Source of the DNA: Tyto alba
Lineage: Eukaryota > Chordata > Aves > Strigiformes > Tytonidae
NCBI RefSeq assembly: GCF_018691265.1
Contig: NW_024881321.1
Location: 15,255,387 to 15,319,386, forward strand
Direction of reading: 5' to 3'
DNA length: 64,000 nucleotides
This document shows positions 34,661 to 49,221 of this stretch, one piece after another. The notes under the pieces are model-generated. The model searched no databases and had not been told where the DNA came from. It saw only the letters and a list, made by a program, of their open reading frames with translations. The translations under genes and the position numbers were made by a program. The first letter of the stretch is position 1. Each line of letters begins with the position of its first letter.

Positions 34661-37600
34661 AATTCCTCAGTTAACAGGTCACAGAGAAAATCATCCTTTT
34701 CCATCATAGAGGACAGTATTAGCAATATTCTCTAAGATTTAAAAGAAGAATGAACACAATGCTTCAAGAATCTGGTTTTAGTAGTCTACTAAAGTCTATT
34801 CTGCCTATTAGTAGACAAAGTAAGATTTTGTATAACAGAGGGTATATTAGAAAATTGTATGGTAGGACTACAGGTAAGTACCACCTTTGCTCCCACCGAT
34901 CTCTTCTGTGCTTCATTTGTACATTTCTACTAAAAGTTTATTTTTTGGTAATTTTCTTGGAATAGTCCAAGGTTTTATTTTATCAGTAATCAAGTTTCTT
35001 GTTACATTCCTAGTGTCATCTGAAGAGGAAAATTTCTGAAAAGTGAGGAGAGCAGTTCTTGCCTAGTAAGGAAAATTAAAGACCTGACACTTGTCAGCTG
35101 CAAATTTGTATACAGTTTAATAGTTGAAAAGCAGTGTACAAGAAAACTGCAGGTTTTCACCTCCTAGGTCCAGCACATTTAGGTATTGTAAATTATTGTG
35201 TCTTAATCAAGAAGGGGTTTTTCATTTTCATAATAATTTTCAAAAGCTGCCTTTTTATTTCTTTAGTCTAGTCACAAATGCTAAGTTTTAACATTCTGAA
35301 GTTTTACTGAATGTCTGATATATAAATAGTATGTAAATATATGTATACATATATATTTTTGATTTTGACTTCATTGGAAAAATACAGTTTCTGTTTAAAT
35401 AAATAAGACCTGAAGAAGATGTATAAATTACTGTTTAATAATTGTGGGGAAATAAATCTTTCAGAAAACCTTGATGAAACCATCATACCTACTCTGTTTT
35501 TGACAAAGCTGTAGAGGGGATTAGTTGCTAGAATAGGAAACGCTTAAAAACAAAACCACTAAAGAAACATTTTTATTTATCTGAAGCATGCTGTTTCTAG
35601 TTTTTGTTGATAAATTATGTGTTCACACTTGGATCAACTTTATTTTGTTACCAGGGTCTGTAAACAGCAGAACAAAGCCTGAGTGTGGCATAAAACTTAA
35701 TTGTTCAATACTATAATTTTTCATCATACCTGTAGGTGGTAAATTTTAACAATAGTGCAGAAAATATATTACTTACAGTCTCATACTACCATAGAAAAAT
35801 TCAGGCAGTCTTACTCAAATGAAAGCATATTTGTTACTATTAAATGACAATAAAATTGGTGATGTTGAGTTTTAAAAATATAATGTTAAAAGTGTAAGGA
35901 ATGGTGCTTTTGTTTTTGTCATAATTTTTCACTTAAGATGTAAAATGTTATTGAAATCAGTGGACTTTCACAATGAGGGTGAAATTGTCATAGGACCTGA
36001 AAAAGAGCCATAAAATAATGTATAGTATTAAAACAAGAGAATTCTTTAATACATGCTAAATCCTACTACTTTTTACTTATTTTGATTACTTTATTCCCAA
36101 GACTGACTAGTGTGATATTTACCAATGACCTAATTTAGTACAGTAGTGGAAAATGGTTATGGTTACCATTAACTTTATCTTAGGTGTTCTATTAGTATGT
36201 TAGGATTTTGAAACTGACATTTGAAAACTTATTGCTAAAGGACAGTGATCATTAAAATCTTTATTGTTATATATTTTATACATCTGTGATTCATTTGTAA
36301 AATGAAACAACACCTGTCAATGACAACATTTTTTCACCTTCTAACTATCCACTTAACAGTTTTCTTCCTATTGTCAAAAGTTTTAATGAATAGCCTCAGC
36401 CTAGTGAACACTGTACTAAAACTTTTCTGTAAGAGCACCTCAGTATCCTAAAGGGAACTGGTTGTGAGAATGTGCAAGAGAAACTTGGATGGCTTATAAA
36501 TTGAAATTAACTTGACAGAAACTAATTGTAACCAAAGGTTGTCACAGAGACTTCCTGTAAGGAGTTCTAAATGGTGTACATAAAGTAGATAAATGATGTG
36601 TTGTATAAATGAAGGAAAAGGAAACTACATTCATGTGCTGAAGTAATGACAGCTATGTAACTACCTCGAGAGATGAGAGAGAGAAGAATCATTCTTCTCT
36701 GTCATGAAGTAATCACCTGCTATGCAGTAGGCACAATCAAAATAGCAACATCACTTCCACTCAATGCAAATTCTCCTCTAGGTTCTGCATACACTTTAGC
36801 ATTTGCATGTCCTGATTTGGGAACTTTTTGTCATTCTCATTTCTCATGTACTGAATTTTCAATACATTACTCCTACTTTCTCATTCACTGAAAACTTTCT
36901 TATCATGATGTTTAGACATTAAGAAGGTCAATATATTGCTACTCTTATACAGCTTATCCAGTCACTTTCTGGGGATGTTTTAGTTGTCCATCATTTATAG
37001 TTAGCTGTGATATTTATATCCTATATCTGCAAAATTTATATGTGCAGAAGACACTGACATTTTTTCTGCTGAAAATCTCTTAGATTTTTCTGTAGTTATA
37101 TACAAATGTTACACTTTTTAATTGTAGATGAAAATACTTACTTTCTTACCTGAATCTTCAGCTCCAGCACAAAATGATTATACAGCACTGTCTGCCTCCA
37201 TGTAAAAGGAAAAAAAAAAAAACTCCAAGCAGCCCTTAAAAATATGAAAACATTGAATCTTAGGAGGCTAAGACCCTCCATTCAAATACAGAGAATTCAG
37301 TTAACTAATGCAAAGAATAATTTGGTGTCTGATACATGAACAGTTGAAGTTAACAATTTTTGCCTGATACACTTTTTCTTTTCCACTTTTCAAATCCATG
37401 CCTCTTTATATGTGTTTCACAAGGTGTCCCACCTGCACTCACTACCTTTCAGATAAATCTAAACAGACAAAATAATATAGCATGTATTTAAAAATATTAC
37501 AATGGGAAATGCATCTTAGTAACATGCAAAAGTATTTCCACTTGGATCTCAATAATAACAGGTTTTTATGCTTATCAAGCATCATCTACTTTACAGGGAT

Positions 37601-37707
37601 ATTTTGACTACTGTAATGCCAAAAAAAAGCTTTACAGTGAGGCATTCTTCCAAAATCACATTTTTCTGAAAAAGATTGAAATAATATTGTTTTTTCAGTT
37701 TTAATGT
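34386..37707. other. AT-rich intergenic DNA
   Basis: A T run of about 26 lies near 34636-34661. No gene or named repeat was recognised. Confidence 0.6.
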
Positions 37708-38514
37708 ACCAGGTGCAGGTGCCCAGGCACTGGCAGTAAGGAGGTGTGGCGTTGCTTCTGTGCGGGGAGGCCGGGGCTGCCCCGGGCCGGACACAGTCGG
37801 TTCCAACTCCAACCCACCCACCGCAGGGCACGGCTTGGCCCCTCGGCCGGGGTGGGGGCACCTCAGGGAAAATGTATTTAAGAAACAATAATTTAAAAAC
37901 ATACATAAAAAACATTTAAAAATGCTGCATGGCAGCTCTAAGAGAGAGGAGTGAGGAAAATGTGAAACAGTTCTGCAGACAACAAGGTGAGAGAAGGAGG
38001 AGGAGGAGATGTTCCAGGTGCCAGAGCAGAGATGGCCACACAGCCTGTTGATAGGATCACACCAGAGCAGATACGCACACTGCATCCTGTGGAGGACCCA
38101 TGCTGGAGTAGGGGAAAAGCACGAGGAGGAAAGAGGGGAAGAGAGGAGCTGTTATGTACTGACCGCAGATCCCATTCCTCATCACTCTGTGCTGCTGGGG
38201 TGGTGAAAGAGAAAAGAGTTGGGAGTCAAGAAGTGAAATTGAGCCTGGGAAAAAAGGGAGGTAAGAGTTTGGCAGGAAGGTGGAGTTTATGTCTTTGCTT
38301 TTCACTGTTCATCTCTATTTAACTAGCAATAAATTAAATTAATTTTCCCCAAGTCAAGTCTATTTTGCCGGTGATGACAGTAAGTGATATCCCTGTTTGT
38401 ATGTCAACCCATGAGCTTTTTCATCTTATTTTCTCCCCCCATTCTATTGAGGAGGAGGAGGAATGAGAGGGCAGTTGAGTGAGTGTCTGGCAACTGGCCA
38501 AGGTCAACCCCCCA
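37708..38514 (+). mobile_element. GC-rich ERVL-like LTR, copy 1
   Basis: It has a GC-rich 5' half ('gtgcggggaggccgggg', 'ccaacccacccaccgcag') followed by TATTTAAG near 37872, a purine-rich middle, an AATAAATTAAATTAATTTT region near 38328 and an LTR-like end 'gtgtctggcaactggccaag'. It aligns with 55720-56440. The 5' end is blurred and no target duplication was found. Confidence 0.7.
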
Positions 38515-38880
38515 CTTTTAGACATTCAGCCTACACTTGAAATGAATTTTCATGCTTTTCCTGAAATTATTAAAACATGGTTTTATGAAATTTCTATTTA
38601 AAAACAAACAAACAAAAAAAAAAAAAAGAAAAAAAAAATACTTTGAGTATGAAGTTTCTGAGAACATAAATTCCTAAACAGTATCAAAGATTACCCTAAC
38701 TTCTTTCTAGCTAATGCCCCAGAAAACTTGGTATCTCATTTGTCCAGGTCATATCTGCCAGCTTTGTGGAAACAAGCTGGACAACCTAAGGCATCTAAAA
38801 TAGCTCTAGATACCTTTGTTTATGCCTTTGGGTTGGAAATCAAGTCCTGATTATCTACAGACAGTGATAGGCTTTTTGAC
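38515..38880. other. Short intergenic stretch
   Basis: An A-rich tract (38600-38638) followed by sequence with no recognised family. Confidence 0.55.
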
Positions 38881-39105
38881 TCCTTCACAGTCAGTGAAGA
38901 TATACGAGACTGGTGAGACACTGGAACAGATTACCTAGAGAAGTTGTGGATGCCCCCTCCCTAGAAGTCTTCAAGGCCAGGTTGGATGGGCCTTTGGGCA
39001 ACCTGATCTAGTGGAAGGTGTCCCTGCCCATGGCAGGGGAATTGGAACAAGATGATCTTTAGTATCCCTTCTAACCCAAACCTTTCTAATGATTCTATGA
39101 TTCTA
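38881..39105 (+). mobile_element. CR1 LINE 3' end, short copy
   Basis: CR1 3' untranslated text: 'gacactggaacagattacc', 'aaggccaggttggatgggc', 'cctgatctagtggaaggtg' and the terminal ATTCTATGATTCTA. A 5'-truncated copy of about 0.2 kb. Confidence 0.9.
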
Positions 39106-42100
39106 AGATCTGGTCATTACAGTCAGTGCAATCTGGGAGAGTCAACTGAGTAACTAGGTGACTCTGTTGTCTGTGTTGACTGTGATAAGCTCTTAAACAT
39201 GACATTTAGGACCCAAATTAGTTACCTACATCTAGGTACCTAATTGAGACATCTCTACAAGGTCGAAGGTATTGCACAGGAACTATAGGAGACCCACTTT
39301 CTCCTGGACCAGCACCTAGTAACAAAGGATATATTCAGGCAACTTAAATGGCAATCCTTGTTTATCTTTAGGCAAGTGAAGTTCACAAGCCGAGATGTAC
39401 ATTAAGATGTTTACAGCTGTAGTTCTGGCCAACACTGGAGTCACAGGAGATCCCCTTTCTTCATAAACTTTCTCCTGGAAGTAGAGGAAGGATAAAGCTC
39501 TAAGCCTAATTTGAATCTTGGCACCATCAAAAATTGAACTGAAAAAACACTAATATACACTAAAATTATTTATTAGTGAATCAATAGACAGTGAAGATGG
39601 AATATTACCAGTGATATTATTCTGATGCTATGATAATTTCTTAAAATGTCTTACTGACATTTAGGATACAATATGTTTTTCTTAAACTTAGGAAATAGCA
39701 CAGATGTATGTACCTCAAATAGATACTCAAGGCTCGATTTATAGTTAATGAGGTGAAAGAATCACTTATAAGGTATCATTTATTTTATTCTTATACAGAC
39801 ATTTAACACGGTGAATAAATCATACTCCAAAAAATGCCTATTTCTCTTGAATAACTCTAACAGAAGCCTAAGGATATCACCTAAGGTGTACACATTTACA
39901 TAACAGATTATCAAAGTTAGATGAGAGGGATTTCCCTCAAAAATTAGTTATTGTGATTGATGGTAGTGTGTATAGTTTAAACTTGAAATCTGAAATCTCT
40001 GGTCAGTTAAAATTAGCTGCACATTTTTTTTTTTTTTCTTTCTGAAGAATCACAGTTACAACAGTTGATTACAAAAGTTGCAGACAGATTTCAGCTGTCA
40101 AGTGTTAATCAAATCAGTTCAGAAATGCAACTTAAAGAAGACCAGATAGCAAGAAATTTCTTTGGAAAACTGAATTTATTTCAACCTGAACATGAGACAA
40201 TTTGGGTTTTTTCTTTAGAATAGACTAAGCATACAATTTAAAGTTGAAGTGTTTCTAACTTTTGCATTAAACATCATCATTAACAGTGCTTGCAACAATA
40301 ATTCAGACTAATATTTTTTAGGGGGGAGCTATTTTCACTGTTGTTAATAATACTTTATGAAAGTGTGAATATGGGTGACTGCATCTAAAGCACAACAGTT
40401 ACTCTTCATTCTGAAAAAAAATAATTTAAAAAATAGAACATTTTTTCAAATTTTGAAGTTCCATAAAATGAGGAGATAAATATTATTTTATACATGGAAC
40501 AAGATGTCCTTGTCTATGCTGAATACACTTTAGGCAATAAATAAATATTTCTCAAATAACAAAACATATTCTGAAACACTACATATACAAAATTCCTCAC
40601 CTTTCTGATTTAATGAAGTCTGGAATTCATTACATCCAATTTAGTGCTGCCTCACTAAAAATAGGAATGTGAAGTGTGATCTAGTTTACCTTGAGGAACT
40701 ATTTACTTTTCTAGATACTTAATGAATGGATTCAGGTACTCCTGCAAATTCTAGTCTGCTGGATATAGGTAACCATTAGAAAATGCATGTCATACCTTGC
40801 CTTGCAAGTTCTCAAAAGCTCATTGACCAATGAGGCAGAGAATGGCAGTGCTTATGACAATTATCCAAACATACAACGCTATGAGTTTTAGGTTCTTGTG
40901 CTTTGATAAACAGAGACTTAGTTGATCCTCTCCTTCAAAGCACTGCTAACTCCAGGTGAGCTAAAACAGATCAGAAATATTCCCCATGTCCAGAATAGAC
41001 CAGGATGTTAATATTTATAGCAAATATTGTTAATTTAAAAAATAGAAGAAATTTAAGAGTAAGATTACTTAAATTATTTATAACAAGATTAAATCTGAAC
41101 TTGTCCAACCACCTGGCTTATTAACCCTGACCAGAAGGAAACAGTCCTTGTTCTGTGAGAGCAGATATTACTTTATGAAATCAGATATGATCCTGTTGCT
41201 GAATTAACATGTTCCCGATGCAATGAAGCATAAATTTCTACTTTTTCTCTTTATCAACCATACAGTTATTGCTTTTTTATCACTTAGATTTCTAGCAAAT
41301 TCTACTACTTTAATATGTACCTTAACAAACATTAGAGTTGATTCAAAGAGAGGAGGAGGGATGTCTGTCCACACAGTCAGGTGTGGAGGAATGTAAGAAA
41401 GACTTCTGTGTTTTGTCAATAGGAAAATATACAGATTCTGCCTTCTTATGTGACTGAATAGTCGTTTTGCATTTTCATGTTTGAAGTGTTTCCAACCACT
41501 GAATGTTACATTTTCTTTCTCTTATGCATTGACAGGTATATGTGGCAAAAGCACCTAAAACTGGTTTGCTGTGGAGCTGGCAAATCATATGAATCAATCT
41601 TCTCAGAAAATGTGTTCATGATTATGCATAGATGCCTATCAAATCATTCACTGTATGTTACTGTTTGTTGTAAATCTAATGGGTCAGTAACTCACAGCCC
41701 ACATTTTTTAAGATGTTCATGATGAAGTCCAATTTAAAATAAAATAGAATTAAGCAATATGAATTTTAAATTGTGTGACTAATGATATGATTAGTATATT
41801 AATGACATTTGTATTAAACACTGTAAATGTGTGACAATAAATTCCCTGCCTTCTGGAACCTAGCTTTCTTGTCCTCTTTGCCAAATATCACAGCCTTCAC
41901 CCTTTCTGTCACGAGGCTGATGACAAGAGAAATTTACTTCCCAGCTTGGAATTGTCTGATTAATCCTTGCATACTGCTGTCCGCTGAGGCAGCTGCGGAT
42001 TCCCAGCCTGTTTGTATGACAATCTACTACATTATGTAAATCAGATTATACTATTTCATGAAATAATAAGGAAATATGAATTACTAATAATTTTGGTACA

Positions 42101-45100
42101 GAAAAATACACATGCCTACACAAATACTGTGTTTAGCTAATACATCTACTATTATCTCATGGACAGTTTCAGAAACAAGAGGCAATCTTACAATATCTGA
42201 CTGTCTGCTCTCACTTTTGAGTCCCGTAACTCAGGAGACTTTTTTTTAGTGGCTAAAGAAGAGAAGGACTTGGGAGAAAAGGTTGACCTTTCAAGAATAA
42301 AGGAGAAAGAATTATGCAACAATAAATATCTTCCTGTTTTCCCATTAATTCCCTCATCCACCTTTCTTTTTTTTCCTTTTATTTTGGTGGAAAACTGCAA
42401 GTCTGACTGCACATCAGTCTTCAGGAATTATTTTTATCTGATGGTCTCTTTCTCTTGTTTTTCTGTTATAGAAATTCTAACTATGCTCAGGAAAAAAGCA
42501 AATCAAATGCTCACCTATTATATAAAAGGCAGCACAGGGTGAATATAAATGGGCACAAAGGCAGGGGAAATCTGGTGTTAATAACTTGTACCAGTGTAAT
42601 TATGCTTTAGAAGGTTTTAGAAAGGCTAAAATAACTGGTGTAATATATTTGTATTCATTTTAATTAGTTAATAAGTATTTTCTTCTTTTTAAGTAATGAT
42701 GTAGATGTAGAGTTCTGATTATTGTTGTTGTTGTGATGATTAATATTATTATTTCAATTTTTTAATTTTTAAGGAGCTTTGATTACCCTTAATGATGATT
42801 TAAGCCTAAATCATGTCACACTGGAGTAGAGAGGAACAAATCGGAGGAGTAAACCAGCTGGTACTGAGGACCTGATATCCACACTGTAAACTTTTTTGGT
42901 TTATTATCAGGCTAGATTGATACAGTCACACTGGAGCACATTCTGTAAACTCATGAGTTGTCTCTTCCAGGTTAGTTTCATGTAGAAGAAATCTAACACA
43001 TGCTCCAAACACCACAGAAACACACTATGTGGGGATGGCCATGAGATTTATTTCAGAACAGTAGTTCTGATCCAAACTAAAGCATTAGCACAAAGTTAAT
43101 ACACCCTAGTTTCTACACATTGAAAGTCAGGCCAACATTTTTTTCATTTTATCTTTTTAACTAACTGATGCAGATTTCTGTCCCTGCTTTTACAACATGA
43201 CACTTCAGAAGTACGAAGTGCTCCATGGAATGAAGAAGACAATGCATAGCTGACAATTCCAATTTTTCTAAGACCTGTCCAGCAACAGCCACACAAAACA
43301 GACTTCATTGGCCCAGAAACCTGGCTCCAACAGTACTCTGTTGACTGATGAAAGAATTCTGGAAGACTATATGCCTCATTTTTTTTTCTAGTCACAATAT
43401 TATGCCCAGGGGACTGTGCAAGACCAGTCCTTCAAGTCCTGTAGACTTCTATAAAGGTTACTCTGTGAATCTGTGTAAGATACAATAACAACAAGATACT
43501 GATAATTCCCCATAGTAGAAAAAAATATTTAAGACCTTTTTGTAGTTTTTTAATACTCATCATATATATGAATAGCTTTTGTTTCTGTTTAAAGAGCCAA
43601 CACACTACTATACGTGTATTTGCAAGAGTACCAAAAAGATAATTTATTTTTGATTTTCAATTCCATTTTTATTGCAAGGTGTCTGTAATCTACAAAGATG
43701 TTGATTTCTCTGCATTATACCAGTCCTGACATAATTTTTCCTGGTACTGACTTTTTCTAGTGTAACTGAATTACCTGACGAGAACAGTAATTTCTGAAAA
43801 AAGTGAATAAAGAACTATACCTATTACCCAAATCTCCTTCTATCATCCCAAGTCCTGTGTTTTTACTTTCCAAAGTCCTTTGCTCCAAGACAAAGAGAAT
43901 GTAAAATATTTCAAAATCTAGTGATGAGAACTTCATCATTGATTAATTAGTAAATTTAAAAAAGTTGTTCTGTTTTTAATAAACAAAATTTTTATTGTTC
44001 AAATTGAAGAACAATGATATGCATGTAAACCAAGTCCACAGGTCTGAGAAGTTTCTGTAAAAAAAAAATTAAAAACATGTGAAACTCTCCCAGTTCAATG
44101 TGAAAATTGGGGAAAAATAATCAAGGCAAGTTTTACAGAATTTTTTTTTGGTTAGCAAAGCTGTTATTGAAGCTTTAAGGCTGCTTTTGTTGCCCTTGTG
44201 AAGCCACAGGATTTCTAAAACTGACTTTGAACTTAGAGACTAATTTTGGCTTGGAAACAAAACAGGCAATAGGTGGTGTTTTGTTGAAGAAATAAGCACT
44301 GGTGACCTCATAAGCAGTCTATAAAGCTTATTAATTGAGTTCCATTTTGTGTTTCACCTTCTTCATAACAGTCTTCAAGGAACTGGATTTATTAAAACAA
44401 GACTCAAAGGATCTGAAACTATTCAAACTTAAACCAGTGGAAAAGGTTTTTGAAACTCTAGAAAGGCAAAAATATGTTTGTTCTCTGTGTGTGTGTAAAT
44501 AATCTCAACAGGACTTCTTACTGTTTCCATCTTAGAATTAAAAGCTTTATGGAAAAGGTAAATACTTCCCCTGTGAACTGGAGAAGTGTTGGGAGTTTAA
44601 ACTCAGTAGATATCTTTCTGCCTTTAGCCCATAAAAATCAGGATATCCTGTTATTATAACCACATCTTATATGAAGAACTTTCAGGAAAATAAAGAACTT
44701 GGCATCTTTAATTATTATCTGAAAATTGCACAATGAAATTGAAAATACAGTGAGAGAAAGCTCATGGGCTTTCTAGACATTCTGGTCAAATGTACTTTTT
44801 GTTCCCAGTCTCCTGCTAGTTCATTAATATAACTTTAAAACAAGCTACTCAAAGGGATGGAAAGATTTTCAGAGGTTCTTGAGACTTTTAATAGGTTTTC
44901 ATGACAAATACCACTTGAAACTTGTAGAAAGAATTCCCAGATTGTGAAACACATCTGCTACAAAAATATTGCAGCTCGGCTTCACATTTTTAAAAGAGAA
45001 CTCTGAGCTGAAAAGAAAATCTATAAAGACATCATCTCTCTTAAGAAACAGCCTGATTCATTTTTTTGAACATAAAATATAAAAATAACATTTTTGCCTA

Positions 45101-48100
45101 AACTGGAAAACAGAGCTTGTCCTTGAAAATTATTTCTAAATGCTAAAAAGGAGAAAAGGCAGGAAAAAAACATACTGCAACTTAAAAATTAATTGTATGT
45201 TTATCCTTGATATCCTTCATTTCTTGGGAGATGAGTTTGGAGCTCTGGAGACAAAGCTTCAGTGTCTCTCATTGACTTCTTGCAACATTAGCTTCATCAT
45301 GCAACTTCATAAATCCATGCAGTTTCCAATCCTTTTGTTTGAGAGATGCTGTGAATGAGCATCCCCAAGAGACTAGCTTTAAGATTCGTGGCTAAACTGC
45401 ACAAAGCAGTAGAGGCATTTTCACGAAATGTTCTAGTCAGTGATTTTACTCTCTCAGCATGTAATTATGTGTTTGCAGGTTAATCACATTTAGGGTTTTG
45501 TTCTTCTGTCCCTAAATTTCTTAAATATATATCTGCATATTGAATACAAGAGATCTCTACGTATTTTTAGAGTAGCTTGCTGTCCTTCTGAGAGTCTTAT
45601 TGCATTAAGCCACACTGACATAAATTTATGGAAAGGTTTATATTATTCAGTTGAGTAAGTAGTATATATTTGGGGATGAAATTACTTCATTATATTCTCT
45701 GGTCCAAATCCTCTTTTATTCAGTTCCTTTTGTGAAACGGGAGCACATATCTACAATGTATCCTGCCAGGAGGTTGACATGAAATTTGCATCTCAAAATG
45801 GGACAGCTTCAGCTGAATGTCCCTGTTCTAGCCTATCTGGAGGATGAGAGCTTAGTGTTTGACTACCTATTGTCATTCTGTGGAGGATTCAGAATCCATG
45901 TCCCCTACTTTATGGGTAACTAATATCAACAATAGACCATTATATAAAAGCTAGCTGGTGGAGACAGTGTCAATAGATGTACTTTTTAAATTGACTGTGA
46001 CTGCTCTGTGTCTTGCTGAACTCAGGGCTGTCACTATACATTAGGAATGCTCTGAACACAGGAGCAACAGGTTCCTCTGTGGACCTAGGCAATACCTTGT
46101 GCTGTCTCTGTATGGCTCTGATATTTAAGCAAGAGTTGAGTTTCTAGCAATTCAATTTGGAGCACTAGCACAAATGCCTAAGTTCAGGTGTCTTGAGATA
46201 TGTGCTGTCCAAAAGGAGCTGCCAGCTAATTTAAAATTCCCTTGAGGTTAGCCTGAACTTGAAAGTAGGCTGCCTGAGTCATTGGTTTGAATTCAAGAAC
46301 TTCAATACTCTCTAACTTCCATGTTAGGGAAAGTTTTGATGGTTTAACTCTGTCCATTTATGCATTTATGCTTTGTTTCCCATTCTGTGACATTGGCTAC
46401 ACTAAGAATATAGTACATTTCTTTTTCATGGTTTTCTGAGGCTATAAGCTTAAACATTTCTAAAATTTTTTTGGTATAATGGAAGGTTTTTACAAATTCC
46501 AACAGGGAAATGCAACTAAAGCTACACCTATGTTAGTAAATTAAAAGAATGATGAGAATTTAGATACTTCTGACCTGGGCAAACCAGCAGTCTCCTAAAT
46601 AATTCCTATATATGTATAAGGAATTGCAATATTCCAGATCTCTTTCTTATACAGATTTGCACATCATTACCCGCTTTTGCCATCTAAAAGAAATTATCAC
46701 CATAGATACTGAGAGTTCTGTATTAGTTGACCTCTGTGATGGGGTGTGTTCCTGGATGCATTTAACTTAATTAGGCAAAATTTAGATCTATCCATTATTG
46801 TTCTATTTGGAGCAACATAGACTTTTAGGTTTTCTTCACTGTCAGTCTGACAGCAAGCAGGGAATTTTACTCTCTTTTTATTTTGCAAAAGTATGTTCAC
46901 ATGTTCATATAACTAGAAGATATTATAAGTGTTAAAACAATATTCTCCTATAACTGTATTACTTCATAACATCAGAAGTATTTTTAAATCATTTTGCTGT
47001 TTCTTTATTCATCTGTTATGAATACAAAGACACCAGAGTGAAGGAAGATCTAGAAAAATTTTATTGTCCTTCAGATTAAAGTCACCCTTATAAATCTTTT
47101 TGTAAACCACCAAGTCTTATTACTGGATTCTGTGGAATCTCTGTAGGAAGTTGGAAGGTTAAGGTACTACTCGAGTGGTAAAACAAAACTGATTTCATAT
47201 AGTAATGAAAACTGAGCTCACAGATTTCTGCCTCTATTATTTGGGCTTTGTGATCCTAATTTTACTCAACTGAAGTAATATAAATATGTTGTAAATAATG
47301 GATGTGCTTGAATAGAGGTAGCACATAAAATTGGAAGTGGAAAAAACAAAGGAATTAACACTCTATGGCACAGAAGACTGTAATATCTCAAATGAGAAAC
47401 ACAGCCAGTGCGAATAAAGGTTTTGTGGATTTTCTTTATTAGAGGATTAAAATGGGAGATAATAACTTTTCACAGTAACATTTTACGTGAATATATGACA
47501 TGCAACTCAATCTCAAATAATATTTTTTCACATAATATTAATAGATCAATATTACTGATTGTTGTTCAAGGGGTGAATTTTTTTTTCCAGATATGTTATG
47601 TAGCATCCAACACATTTTACAACTCTGCATTATGCAAATCTTTACTGATATCCTCTTTATATATTAGACTTATGATAATTTGATGTTTAAACTAAAGCAT
47701 ATCATACATTTTCAAATATGTTTACTAATTTAATTTAATAACTTTTTAAGGGTCTCAGTTTTTGAGCTATTTATAATTTATTTTTTCAATTAAAGGAGCC
47801 TTTGAAATACACTGAGATTTATATTTTAGTGGAATGCTCAAGGTCACATCCAGTGATGGAGAATACAGGTGCCAATTTCACAGCCCACTACTCAGATCAC
47901 CAGACCACACTCCTAATATCTTTATTAGACAAATAACAACAAAGTTTATTAGATGGTAACAAGGAACCATAATGTGCAATTTATTCTGGTATGGATTTTC
48001 TGTTATAATGACAAGATTATCTGGCAAAGCTATGTTCCAATTGTTAGTGCTAAATAAATATTACTGTAACTACGGCGAGTAGGTTTTCACTTTTATAAAA

Positions 48101-48899
48101 AAATTGTGTTTCATAGATAAAATTTTCTTACATAATCTTTCATACTGGTAAGACTAACATTTGTCAGTTCTTAGGGTTTTCAGTTTTTCTTCTAAATCCT
48201 GTTTGTTTTGTCCAAACTGTGACTTAAAGACTTTAAGTTTTCTCTGAATCTGAGCATTCTTTTTCATTAAATCCATTTTACTTTAATTCTGATCAACAAA
48301 CAGCATATTTTTTTTTTTGTAGTTTGGCCTCATTTTTTACATTATACAAAAATATATTTGTTCTTTATAAATTTTCTTTAAGTTACTACAACAAAGATGT
48401 AAGGCAAATATTTTACTAAAAGTTTTTATGCTTAATGTTGAATAAAATGGGGCATTTCACTATGCTGATTTGTGGGCTGACAATTCCAGATTGAAAGTGA
48501 CTTCATTGCATTGTGTCTGAAAATTTCACAGAAGAATTTAACATGTTGGTGAATAGATTCATTAAATCCGGAGATTAAATTAATTGTTCTTAAAGAAAAT
48601 AAAATTTTAAAGTACCATCTAGCATATAATGAATCCATGCATTTTATGTCTTCAAATGCAAATGTACTTAGAATGTTTAATAAACTTCTGAAATATGTAA
48701 TTCATGAGTTTGTAACTCTGATGAGCACATCATACAGTTCTCCTTTAATTTCAATGGGTTTTGAGATAATTTGATGTATAAAGCAGTAAACATTTTATAA
48801 CTATCTTTAGTAATAATTTCTACTAACACAGATCAACTACTGAAAAATAAGACTATCAGTAAAACCAGAGTCACTAAGATCCTTATATCACACTGACAG
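39106..48899. other. Long AT-rich intergenic stretch
   Basis: No gene was recognised in almost 10 kb. Parts with higher complexity (39130-39530, 41830-42060, 45760-46330) may be ancient repeats or conserved non-coding DNA, but I cannot name them. The open frames are short and lack domain features. Confidence 0.55.
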
Positions 48900-49091
48900 A
48901 AAAGAAACATTGGAACAGGCTGCCCAGGCAAGTGGTTGAATCACCATCCCTGGAGACATTTAAAAGATGTGTGGACATGGTGCTTAGGAACATGGTTTAG
49001 TGGTGGACTTGGTACTGCTAGGTTAACAGTTGGATGCAGTAATCTTATGGGTCCTTTCCAGCCTAAAGGATTCCATGATTCTATGATTCTA
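48900..49091 (+). mobile_element. CR1 LINE 3' end, short copy
   Basis: It contains 'ggaacaggctgcccaggca', 'tccctggagacatttaaaag', 'gggtcctttccagcctaa' and the terminal ATTCTATGATTCTA, in plus orientation. About 190 bp. Confidence 0.9.
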
Positions 49092-49221
49092 GGACTACTA
49101 TTCTCCAAGAAATGACATCTAGCTGTGTCTGAAGACAACCATAGCCTTCTCCTTCCTTTGTTCATCTCTCTCTGGAATGCTTATTGTTTTTTGCTGATAC
49201 AGTAATGCTTTCCTGAACCAT

